From Limnohabitans sp. (GTDB lineage Bacteria > Pseudomonadota > Gammaproteobacteria > Burkholderiales > Burkholderiaceae_C): a stretch of 14,684 nt of DNA. Shown here piece by piece: positions 7,458-14,636 of this stretch. The position numbers and the translations under genes are program-made. Position 1 is the stretch's first letter; the number at the start of each line of letters is the position of its first letter. The notes below the pieces were generated by a model. It had not been told where the DNA came from. It saw only the letters and a list, made by a program, of their open reading frames with translations, and searched no databases. The stretch covers positions 1 through 14,684 of the forward strand of contig JACDQO010000324.1 in NCBI GenBank assembly GCA_015657605.1. The letters are read 5' to 3'.

Positions 7458-8462
7458 TCAGTCTGCCTTGGCGCCAGAAGATCTGACAATCGGGCCCCAG
7501 CGTTGCACTTCGGCCCTGCTCATGTCGAGCATGACTTCAGGGCTTGTGCCCATGATGTTGTAACCCAACTCGGTCATTCGCTTCACGAAATCGGGTGATC
7601 TGGTGCCTTTGATGGCTTCAGCGTTGAGTTTCATGACCACGTCGCGCGGTGTGTTGGCGGGCACAGCCAAACCAAACCACACACCAGACTCATAGCCCGC
7701 TACACCGGCTTCTGCCAAGGTTGGCAATTCGGGCAGCAAGGGATCACGCTTGGAACCTGTTGTGGCAAGCGCCTTGAGCTTGCCTGATTTGATGTGGGGG
7801 ATGGCAGATGGGATGTTGTCAAACATCATCATGACTTGACCACCCAGAAGGTCGGTCATGGCGGGTGCGCTGCCTTTGTAGGGGATGTGTGTGATGTTGA
7901 CGCCCGTCAAAGATTTGAACATTTCGCCTGACATGTGAATGCTGGTGCCGCTGCCGCTGGAAGCGTAATTCATGGCTCCGGGCTGTGATTTGGCCATGGC
8001 AATGACTTCGGGCACAGAGTTCGCTTTGATGGAGGGGTGCAAAACCAAGACATTGTTCAAGGAAACCAAAGCAGAGACGGGGACCAAGTCTTTGTTGGGG
8101 TCGAAGGGCATCTTGGCGTACAACACCGGGTTGATGGCTTGTATGCCACTGGTGGTCATGAAAATGGTGTAACCGTCAGGATTGGCTCGGGCCGCTTCGG
8201 CGCCACCAATGTTCCCGCCTGCACCGGGCCTGTTTTCGACGGTCACAGGCTGGCCTAAATTTTTGGACAATTCTTGTGCAATGGCCCGCGAAGCGATATC
8301 TACAGCGCCGCCAGGGGGGAAGGGGCAGATCAGTCGCAGGGGTTTATTGGGAAAAGCCTGAGCCAAGGCTGCTGGGGATGACAGCAATGCCCCGGCCATG
8401 CTCACAGAAACCGCCAAAGACGTGACCCAAGAAAATGAGGGTCGTAACTTGATGAATGCCAT
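7458..8462 (-). CDS. Bug-family (TctC-like) periplasmic solute receptor
   Basis: A 334-aa second Bug receptor. AGGAGACATCAC precedes its ATG at 8462. The signal peptide spans about residues 1-35 (cleavage probably after AALA, before QAFPNKPLR). Family motifs are FPNKPLRLICPFPPGGAVD, VENRPGAGGNIGGAEAARA, PDGYTIFMTTSG, HIPYKGSAPAMTDLLGGQ and LLPELPTLAEAGVAGYESGVW. It ends SGAKAD, close to the SGAKAE end of the receptor at 1413-2378, but the two proteins differ along most of their length, so they are paralogues rather than a recent duplicate. It is transcribed toward the dehydrogenase operon (convergent) and has its own upstream region. The ligand is unknown. No TctAB transporter genes are adjacent. 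Confidence 0.94.
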   Translation of the reverse strand: MAFIKLRPSFSWVTSLAVSVSMAGALLSSPAALAQAFPNKPLRLICPFPPGGAVDIASRAIAQELSKNLGQPVTVENRPGAGGNIGGAEAARANPDGYTIFMTTSGIQAINPVLYAKMPFDPNKDLVPVSALVSLNNVLVLHPSIKANSVPEVIAMAKSQPGAMNYASSGSGTSIHMSGEMFKSLTGVNITHIPYKGSAPAMTDLLGGQVMMMFDNIPSAIPHIKSGKLKALATTGSKRDPLLPELPTLAEAGVAGYESGVWFGLAVPANTPRDVVMKLNAEAIKGTRSPDFVKRMTELGYNIMGTSPEVMLDMSRAEVQRWGPIVRSSGAKAD

Positions 8463-8540
8463 GTGATGTCTCCTGGTTATTGAAATCGAACTCCAAAATT
8501 CTTTACATTTGAAGTTAGGAGTTCAGATTATTGGAAATGT

Positions 8541-8582
8541 TTGCGATGTGCAAGACCTTCCTTGTCAGTTTGACATTCGCAA
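8541..8582. repeat. Imperfect inverted repeat upstream of the second Bug gene
   Basis: TTGCGATGT (8541-8549) and ACATTCGCAA (8573-8582) are inverse copies apart from one extra base, separated by 23 bp. They lie about 80-120 bp upstream of the start codon at 8462, in the 213-bp gap 8463-8675. This is where an activator or repressor site for the receptor gene could sit. The rest of that gap shows nothing else I can name. Confidence 0.3.
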
Positions 8583-8675
8583 GCTGACTTCAAGTCACCA
8601 GAGTTCCAAGGCGACGCTCATGGCGCCATCCAGACGGGGGCAATTTGACGTCGGCGGCAACAGCGGCGCTTGGGT

Positions 8676-8924
8676 TCAGTGGTTCGCAGCGACCGTCTGC
8701 CGTCTGCGCTTAGCCAGTATCCGGGCTGAGTTGAGACCTGTGAGGACCATGATGGGCCACAAGAAGGTGCAGACCATGGCCCACAAAACGCGACCGCCCA
8801 CAGTGGAGCCACCCTCCGGCGTATCGACCTGGTGTGGCCCCTCGCTGAAGAGGTGCATGTAAGAGAACGTTGAGAGGCCGAAAACAAGGCCAAACAAGAG
8901 GAACAGATAGATGTAAATGTTCAA
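8676..8924 (-). CDS. Small membrane protein of unknown function (82 aa, TTG start)
   Basis: I do not recognise this gene. The proposed start is the TTG at 8924, because a perfect AAGGAG (complement of 8931-8936) lies six bases upstream. The farther upstream in-frame start at 8948 would run straight through that site. The 82-aa product has two likely membrane spans: IYLFLLFGLVFGLSTFSYMHLF (about 5-26) and RVLWAMVCTFLWPIMVLTGL (about 44-63). Between them is a short polar loop (SEGPHQVDTPEGGSTVGG), and the end is basic (AKRRRQTVAANH). A good sigma70-like promoter lies upstream (8995-9023). It stands alone between the second Bug gene and the divergent serine hydrolase. Confidence 0.62.
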   Translation of the reverse strand: MNIYIYLFLLFGLVFGLSTFSYMHLFSEGPHQVDTPEGGSTVGGRVLWAMVCTFLWPIMVLTGLNSARILAKRRRQTVAANH

Positions 8925-8994
8925 GGCAATCTCCTTAATGAGGACCACCTGGATTGGTGGTTGATCTGATCTCCAGTGAATATTAGATCAATGT

Positions 8995-9023
8995 AATAAA
9001 AATCTGACAATCTATTTTGTCAA
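8995..9023 (-). promoter_or_regulatory. Sigma70-like promoter for the 82-aa membrane protein
   Basis: On the minus strand a perfect -35 TTGACA (complement of 9018-9023) is followed by a 17-bp spacer and TTTATT (complement of 8995-9000), which matches the -10 consensus at 4 of 6 positions. This AT-rich patch stands out from its GC-rich surroundings. The divergent serine hydrolase (start 9182) has no obvious promoter or ribosome site of its own in 9024-9181. Confidence 0.45.
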
Positions 9024-9181
9024 TAAACTGTTACTCATGGGGTTTATCCGTTCGCAAGCCATGAGCGCGTCGCATGGGGAGTCGCCAGAGTGAACGTCAA
9101 ATGGACAAGCACCCATGATGATCAATCTGTGCATCGTGCTTCATCCGCACCATCAGGTGTCCAAAATTTTCGATTGTCAAA

Positions 9182-10230
9182 ATGAACCATTCCCTAGACG
9201 AGACCATTGCATTCATCCAATCTTGTGAAACCTCTTGGTCGCGTGACACATCGCCGCCTTGGGGTATCCACGACATGGATCCCCCGCCTTACAACCGCTT
9301 GTATGGGCCGATCCATGGGCGTGGCCCTGTGTCCGGTGTGCTGTTTCACAAAAACCAGATGTTGGCCAAGTGGGGGGAACCTCACAAGGCAGACCTGACG
9401 TTCAGCGTGGCGAAAACTTATTTGGCATTGCTGGCAGGTCTGGCATTTGACCAAGGGCTTTTGAAAGATGTTCACACCCCGGTTGTTCAACAATGCCCTG
9501 GCATTGGTTTTGAGGGTGATCGCTTGTCGCGCATCACTTGGCACCATTTGTTGCAGCAAACCAGCGAATGGGAGGGGACTTGTTTGGGCATTCCGGAGCA
9601 AGTGGATCGCTACCGATGGCTGGCTTACCAAACCGGACAAGCAGAAGGAGTCAAGGGAGACGCCAGACCTCTGGGCGAACCAGGCACCAAGTTGAATACA
9701 ACGACGTGCGCATCAATCAGCTGTCATTGGCCTTGCTCCATCTGTTCAAGAGGCCCTTGCCTGAAGTGTTTGAAGAATTTTTCAGAAAACCTCTGGGATG
9801 TTCAGATGCGTTTCAATGGGTGGGTTACGAGCAAGGTTGGACGGATGTCGATGGTCAGCGCATGATGTCGGTGCCGGGGGGCAGTCATTGGGGTGGAGGT
9901 ATATCCATCTCTGCTATCGACCAGGCCCTGATTGGCTTGATGTTGATGGGGCAAGGCCAATTCAAAGGGCAACAGATTTTGTCGAAGCAATGGCTTCAAA
10001 TGATGCAGCAGCCCTGTGATGTGGCGCCTTACTATGGCTACTTGATTTGGCTGAACAAGGATGGGGCGCTGTTCAAAGATGCGCCGCGCAGTTCGTGGTT
10101 TGCCATTGGCGCGGGGTCGTCTGTGACATGGGTTGACCCTGTGTTGGAGCTGGTTTGCATCATGCGTTGGATCGATGCTTCAAAAACCAACGACTGCATT
10201 GCCCAAGTGATGCAATCTCTGGATCTGTAA
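9182..10230 (+). pseudogene. Class C beta-lactamase-like serine hydrolase, split by a -1 frameshift
   Basis: Serine hydrolase of the beta-lactamase/PBP-like esterase family. The nucleophile motif SxxK is SVAK (S75, K78). The frame breaks at EPGTK near 9692. The adjacent frame continues as EYNDVRINQLSLALL, which supplies the tyrosine motif (Y173). Then comes GGSHWGGG (H236-W-G238, the KTG-equivalent). Adding one base after TT at 9692-9693 (for example AAG TTT GAA TAC) yields one clean 349-aa protein ending at 10230. As written, the upstream frame runs on to 9865. There is no signal peptide, so a cytoplasmic esterase or amidase is more likely than an antibiotic-resistance enzyme. The ATG at 9182 has no Shine-Dalgarno sequence, so the start is uncertain and the frame is open further upstream. 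The DUF411 gene follows 72 bp later. Confidence 0.82.
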
Positions 10231-10302
10231 CTGGCCTTTCTACCTGCGGGATTTTTCAAAAGGGCATGATGGGACACTTTTGGGAATCACTGCGCCATCA
10301 CC

Positions 10303-10782
10303 ATGCAAAGACGTCAATGGCTTCAAGCCGCTGCTTTAACACTCGTATCGGGCACCCTCTTGCAAAAAACCGTGCTCGCGCAAGTGACCACGGTGGAGGT
10401 CTGGAAAGATCCCAACTGCGGTTGCTGCCAGTTGTGGGTTGAACACTTGCAGGCCCATGGTTTCAAGGTCAATGTGCGCGATGTGGGCAATACCGCAGCG
10501 CGCCAGCGACTGGGCATGCCCGAGAAGTGGGGCTCATGCCACACCGCCACCGTTGGCGGGTATGTCATCGAAGGGCACGTTCCCGCAGCCGATATTCGCC
10601 GACTGCTCAAAGAGCGTCCCGTTGCGCTGGGACTCTCGGTGCCTGGCATGCCCATTGGCAGTCCAGGGATGGATGGCCCCGAGTACAAGGGCAGGAAAGA
10701 TGCCTTTGATGTGCTGTTGGTGCAAAAAGATGGCAGTGCCAAAAGTTTTCAGGCTTACCCAGCGAAATCCCGCATGGTCTAA
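10303..10782 (+). CDS. DUF411 family protein, probable exported metal-binding protein
   Basis: A 159-aa member of the DUF411 family, small cysteine-containing proteins often found near copper-handling genes. The N-terminus MQRRQWLQAAALTLVSG with VLAQ at 24-27 looks like a twin-arginine-type signal peptide (RRQWL), cleaved near residue 26. Family motifs are VEVWKDPNCGCCQLW (31-45; C39, C41, C42), WGSCHTATVGGYVIEGHVP (76-94; C79, H80, H92) and GMPIGSPGMDGPEYKG (115-130) with two methionines. The Cys, His and Met residues form a plausible soft-metal site. The ATG at 10303 has no strong ribosome site (GGGAA about 15 bases upstream). No copper ATPase or regulator is nearby, so its role here rests on the family alone. 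The Coq7-like gene follows after 78 bp. Confidence 0.9.
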   Translation: MQRRQWLQAAALTLVSGTLLQKTVLAQVTTVEVWKDPNCGCCQLWVEHLQAHGFKVNVRDVGNTAARQRLGMPEKWGSCHTATVGGYVIEGHVPAADIRRLLKERPVALGLSVPGMPIGSPGMDGPEYKGRKDAFDVLLVQKDGSAKSFQAYPAKSRMV

Positions 10783-10860
10783 CCAGGCGTTCAGCATCGG
10801 CTGTGCCTCAACTTGGCTTGTATTTTGTCCATTCCTCTTTCCCCTTATTAAGAGCGTGAG

Positions 10861-11358
10861 TTGCGCTCAGACCACGCCGGCGAAACCGGCGCCGTGAGCA
10901 TCTACCGCGGCATCGAGGCAGTTGCCAAGTGGCGAGGAAACCCTGACTTGCAGGCATTTGCACGCATGCACGGCCAAACAGAAGCTGAGCATTTGGCAAT
11001 TGTGGAGACTTGCTTGCCTGTGGCCATGCGAAGCGCTCTTTTAGGGCCATGGCGCTTGGCGGGTTGGCTGACAGGCGCTTTGCCTGCTTTGTTTGGCGCG
11101 CATGCCGTTTATGCCACGATCGAAGCGGTAGAAACTTTTGTCGACCGACATTACCAACAACAGATCGATCATCTGGAGCGGCATGGTGGCCCTGATGGGT
11201 TGCTTGAACTTTTGCTCAAGTGCCAAGCGGATGAGCAGCACCACCTTGATGAGGCGGCAGCTTTGGCCGGTCCTTCGCGCCACTGGTTATTGAAGGCATG
11301 GTGTTGGACGGTGGGTTTTGGCTCTGAAGCCGCCGTTGTCTTGGCGCGCCGTTTTTAA
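10861..11358 (+). CDS. coq7: Coq7-like diiron demethoxyubiquinone hydroxylase
   Basis: A ferritin-like diiron protein related to Coq7, which hydroxylates 5-demethoxyubiquinone in ubiquinone synthesis at the membrane. From the TTG at 10861 the protein is 165 aa and all six expected iron ligands are visible: E8 (DHAGE), E41 and H44 (TEAEHL), E91 (VETFVDRHY), E125 and H128 (DEQHH). A hydrophobic segment LAGWLTGALPALFGAHAVY (66-84) fits the membrane-associated helix of the family. The start is odd. TTG has a weak AAGAG six bases upstream and leaves almost nothing before DHAGE. The same frame upstream reads NLACILSIPLSPY, then TAA (10849-10851), then ERELRSDHAGE, which looks like a family N-terminus interrupted by a stop. 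The gene may therefore be truncated by a point change or indel, or it may truly initiate at TTG. Confidence 0.8.
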   Translation: MRSDHAGETGAVSIYRGIEAVAKWRGNPDLQAFARMHGQTEAEHLAIVETCLPVAMRSALLGPWRLAGWLTGALPALFGAHAVYATIEAVETFVDRHYQQQIDHLERHGGPDGLLELLLKCQADEQHHLDEAAALAGPSRHWLLKAWCWTVGFGSEAAVVLARRF

Positions 11359-11423
11359 TGGACGTCTTGAAAAAAGCCTCTGACGATCAACAACAAGCCA
11401 GATATATCGTGCGAGAATGAAAT

Positions 11424-11552
11424 ATGAATAAATTAAAAATCACCAAAATCAGGAATATGTCTGCCGGTTACTACGCCGTTGGCATATTGGTTTTTTCCGC
11501 TCTTTTCGGAGTCCTGGCAGTCATCGTGGAATTGGTCAAACGAAACAGCTGA
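11424..11552 (+). CDS. Very small single-span membrane protein (42 aa)
   Basis: I do not recognise a family. The reading frame from ATG 11424 to TGA 11552 gives a basic head (MNKLKITKIRNMSAGYY), one hydrophobic span AVGILVFSALFGVLAVIVEL (18-37) and a basic tail VKRNS. That is the usual layout of a bacterial small membrane protein. The ribosome site is weak (GAGA about eight bases upstream). A strong hairpin starts 11 bp after the stop, which supports this being a transcribed end of the Coq7-region operon. It lies 65 bp after the Coq7-like gene. Confidence 0.5.
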   Translation: MNKLKITKIRNMSAGYYAVGILVFSALFGVLAVIVELVKRNS

Positions 11553-11562
11553 CCTAAGGTCA

Positions 11563-11582
11563 GGCTTGTGACTTCACAAGCC
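11563..11582. terminator. Perfect 8-bp stem hairpin between convergent genes
   Basis: GGCTTGTG-ACTT-CACAAGCC is a perfect 8-bp stem with a four-base loop. Flanking TCA and TGA extend it by three pairs past one bulged A. It sits between the end of the 42-aa gene (11552) and the end of the leftward acyl-CoA synthetase (11638). There is no T-run on either side, so it may be a weak bidirectional terminator or an RNA 3'-end stabiliser. Confidence 0.45.
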
Positions 11583-11637
11583 ATGATGCGCTTTGGGCGG
11601 GCAAGCTCAAAAATCTGGGCGGTGCCAGCGATTGAGT

Positions 11638-13266
11638 TCAGTTTTCGCCGCGCAATTCCACCCGCCTGATTTTCCCGGAGATGGTTTTGGGCAGCGTATC
11701 TCTGAATTCGATCTCTCTGGGGTATTTGTAGGGCGCAGTTTGCTCTTTGACGAAGTTTTGAATCTCGACAGCCAGCGCATCTGAGGCGGTGTAACCCTTG
11801 GCCAAAATGATGAAGGCCTTGACGATTTCGCCGCGCAATTCATCGGGTTTGCCAATGACGGCGGCTTCGGCCACGGCGGGGTGTTCGATCAGCGTGGATT
11901 CAACTTCAAAAGGGCTGATCCGATAGCTGGAGGACGAGATGATGTCGTCCGAGCGGCCCACAAACCAGATGTAGCCGTCTTGGTCTCGTTTGGCGGTGTC
12001 GCCGGTGTAGTACCAGCCATGTCGAAATGATTTCGCAGTGGTTTGGGGGTCGCCGTAGTAGCCCCTGAAAAGCCCCGGTGGGTAAGGGTCCGTGACCTTG
12101 ACCGCAATATGGCCCACCTCATCATCGGCGACCACTTGACCGTCATCGTTGATCACGTCGACATGCAAGCCTGGACAGGGTTTGCCCATCGAGCCCGGGC
12201 GGATGGCCATGCCTGGAAAGTTGGCAACGATGTTGATGGTTTCCGTTTGGCCGTAACCGTCGTAAATGTCGCAGCCTGTGGCCAGTTTCCAAGCCCGCAT
12301 GGCTTCAGGGTTGAGCGGTTCGCCTGCACCAAAACAATGGCGAAGTGAGCTGAAATCAGCGCCTGACAAATCCGCTTTGGCCATGACGCGGTAGACGGTG
12401 GGCGGCGCACAAAATGTGCTCACTTTGTGTTTGGCAATGATGTCCAAATGCATTTGCAGATCAAACCCTTCACCGTCGTACAGCACGATGGTGGCACCAG
12501 CTGTCAATGGGGGGTAGAGCAGACCCCAGGCCGCTTTGGCCCAGCCGGTATCGGTCAAGGTCCAATGCACATCACTTTCGCGCAAGTCTTGCCAGTAACG
12601 CCCTGTGATCGAATGGGCCAAAGCATAGGCATGGTCTCTTTCGACCATCTTGGGCAGTGAGGTGGTGCCGGAGGTGAAATAGATCAGCATGCACTCATCC
12701 GAGCGCGTAGGTGGGATTTGTTGGCGGTCTATGCTGGGCGCTTGCGCCGCGCACATGTCTTCAAACGAATGCCAACCGGGTTTGCTTTCGCCCACCAGAA
12801 TTTTGTGTTGGAGGGTGGGGCAAACGGATTCGATCGATTCCAGGGCTTGTGCGTGAGGGGTGCCGACCACTGCCACCGATGCGCCGGATCGGTTGACCCT
12901 GTATTCCAGATCTTTGGCTTTGAGTTGGTTGGTGCCAGGCATGGCAATGGCACCGATTTTGGCGCAACCCAAGAGCACAAAATACCACTCAGCAATGCGC
13001 GGGAGCACCACCAAAACCGAGTCACCTTTGCGAACACCCAGCGCCAACAGGGCGTTGGCAAATCGGTTCGATTCGCGTTCAAGGTCGCTGTAGTGGTAGT
13101 GCGTGACGTTCTGGCCGCTTCGGTCAATGGCGATCAAGGCCAGCTTGTCATGGGTCTGTGCACGCTTGTCCACCACGTCAAAGCCAAAGTTGAAAAACTC
13201 TGGAACGGTGAAAGAGAAATTGGCCCGGGCGGTCTCGTAGTCAAAAGCAGGAAACGGGGTTTTCAT
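11638..13266 (-). CDS. AMP-forming acyl-CoA synthetase (ACSM / medium-chain type)
   Basis: A 542-aa ANL-superfamily enzyme that activates a carboxylate with ATP to acyl-AMP and then acyl-CoA. Motifs in order: P-loop FTSGTTSLPK (197-206, with Ser for the usual last Gly), ERDHAYALAHSITGRYWQDL (209-228), YDGYGQTET (335-343), YTGD (420-423), GRSDDIISSSSYRISPFEVE (437-456), and the catalytic lysine K532 in PKTISGKIRR. The TAPYKYPREIEF segment and DTGWAKAAWG are typical of the ACSM/medium-chain group, so branched, aromatic or medium-length acids are likely substrates rather than acetate. Length is normal and intact. The ATG at 13266 lies three bases after the permease stop at 13270 and has no ribosome site of its own, so it is probably translated by reinitiation from the permease gene. 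Confidence 0.93.
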   Translation of the reverse strand: MKTPFPAFDYETARANFSFTVPEFFNFGFDVVDKRAQTHDKLALIAIDRSGQNVTHYHYSDLERESNRFANALLALGVRKGDSVLVVLPRIAEWYFVLLGCAKIGAIAMPGTNQLKAKDLEYRVNRSGASVAVVGTPHAQALESIESVCPTLQHKILVGESKPGWHSFEDMCAAQAPSIDRQQIPPTRSDECMLIYFTSGTTSLPKMVERDHAYALAHSITGRYWQDLRESDVHWTLTDTGWAKAAWGLLYPPLTAGATIVLYDGEGFDLQMHLDIIAKHKVSTFCAPPTVYRVMAKADLSGADFSSLRHCFGAGEPLNPEAMRAWKLATGCDIYDGYGQTETINIVANFPGMAIRPGSMGKPCPGLHVDVINDDGQVVADDEVGHIAVKVTDPYPPGLFRGYYGDPQTTAKSFRHGWYYTGDTAKRDQDGYIWFVGRSDDIISSSSYRISPFEVESTLIEHPAVAEAAVIGKPDELRGEIVKAFIILAKGYTASDALAVEIQNFVKEQTAPYKYPREIEFRDTLPKTISGKIRRVELRGEN

Positions 13267-13269
13267 AGA

Positions 13270-14636
13270 TCAATTTTTGGATTGAAGTTTGTCAATGGCG
13301 TTTTCACGGATTCGCAAGATCAGCAAGGCCACCACGCCACTGGCGATGAGCCACATGGAGACATGGATCGCCTTTTGTGAAATGGCATAGGTGATGCTGG
13401 AATAAGTCAGCCACGCGCAGACAGCACTAAAAACCAGCGGCAACAGCGGATACAGCGGCACTTTGAAGGGCCTGACGGTCTGGCGGTCTGTTTGCCTCAA
13501 CCAAATCAAGGACAGACCGACCAAACATAAAAACCCCCAAAAACAGGGGCTGTGAACTCGACCATGGCAGAAAAGCCATCGGCTTCTTGAGTGCCCAAGA
13601 TGATCAAACCGATGCTGATGAGGGCTTGCAGCAGCAAGGCTGGTTTGGGGCTGCCGATCTCCAATTGCCACTGCCCCAGTTTGCGCAAGGCCTTCCAGTC
13701 GCTGCCCACTGCGAAGTTGGTGCGAGCGCCGACAAACATGGTGGCGTTGATGCTGGTCAGGGCAGCGATGGCGACGAACAAACCCAAAGCCTTTTGCGCC
13801 CAAGGACCGAACGCCAAACCCAACAGGTCGGCCGCTGCGGTTTTGCTCTGACTCAATCCACTTAACCCGAGGCCAAAAATAAGCGCCACATTGACCAGCA
13901 AATAAATGGCAGACAAAGCGACCATGCTGGTCAGGATGACCCAGACCATGGTGCGCGGGCCACCTTGTAATTCGGCTGAGATGTACGCAGATTCGTTCCA
14001 GCCGCCAAATGTCAGCAAGACAAAGACCAAGCAAAGCCCCCACTGGGATGCGGCAGGTGCCTGGGCAAACCATTGGATAGCGCCTGAGGCGGGGGCATCT
14101 ACCCAAAAACCCGCCACCACAATGGCCAGCAAGCCGACGATTTCGGTCCCGGTCAACCAGTTCTGAATTTTGGAGGAGGCGTGGATGCCCAGCAAATTGA
14201 CAGCGGTCAGAAAAATCACAACGCCCAACGCCCAGATGGCACTGGAAAATGCACCCAAGGGCACCAGTGTGCTCATGTAATCGCCGAAAACAAAAGCCAA
14301 AAGAGCGATCGAGCCCGTGTTGATGATGGTGGCGCGAGACCATCCGTAAATGAAAGAGAAATCACGCCCAAAGGCACGCTTTAAAAAATGGTAATCACCG
14401 CCAGCACTGGGGTAAGCCGTGCACAACTCGGCATAGCACAAGGCACCAATGATGGAAATGACACCCCCTGCAACCCAGAGCACCAAGGCCCAGCCTGCGT
14501 CGCCACTGATGCCCGCCACCATCGACGGGGTTTTGAAAATGCCAGCGCCAATCACAATGCCGATGATCAGCGCGATGGCAGACAGCGGGTGAAGCAAGCG
14601 CAGCATGTTGACGGGAGCGGTGTTGTCAGCGTTCAT
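13270..14636 (-). pseudogene. APC-family amino-acid permease, split by a -1 frameshift
   Basis: Inner-membrane amino acid/polyamine/organocation (APC) transporter. From ATG 14636 the first frame encodes about ten membrane spans, with the conserved first-helix motif GIVIGAGIFKTPS (26-38) and the FLKRAFG loop. It runs into APVFGGFYVWSVCP and stops at 13506. The neighbouring frame carries the expected continuation WGFLCLVGLSLIWLRQTD, then FKVPLYPLLPLVFS and two more spans to TGA 13270. The break lies in a tract whose coding strand reads T5-G5-T5 (13529-13543). One more T would give APVFWGFLCLV and an uninterrupted 455-aa protein, a normal APC length. The substrate is unknown. Three bases after its stop comes the acyl-CoA synthetase, which suggests import and activation of the same or a derived acid. 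No clear ribosome site precedes ATG 14636. Confidence 0.85.

Noticed and set aside
9182..10230. A beta-lactamase resistance gene
   Set aside because: SxxK is present but there is no signal peptide, and the YND and HWG motifs fit esterase-like serine hydrolases.
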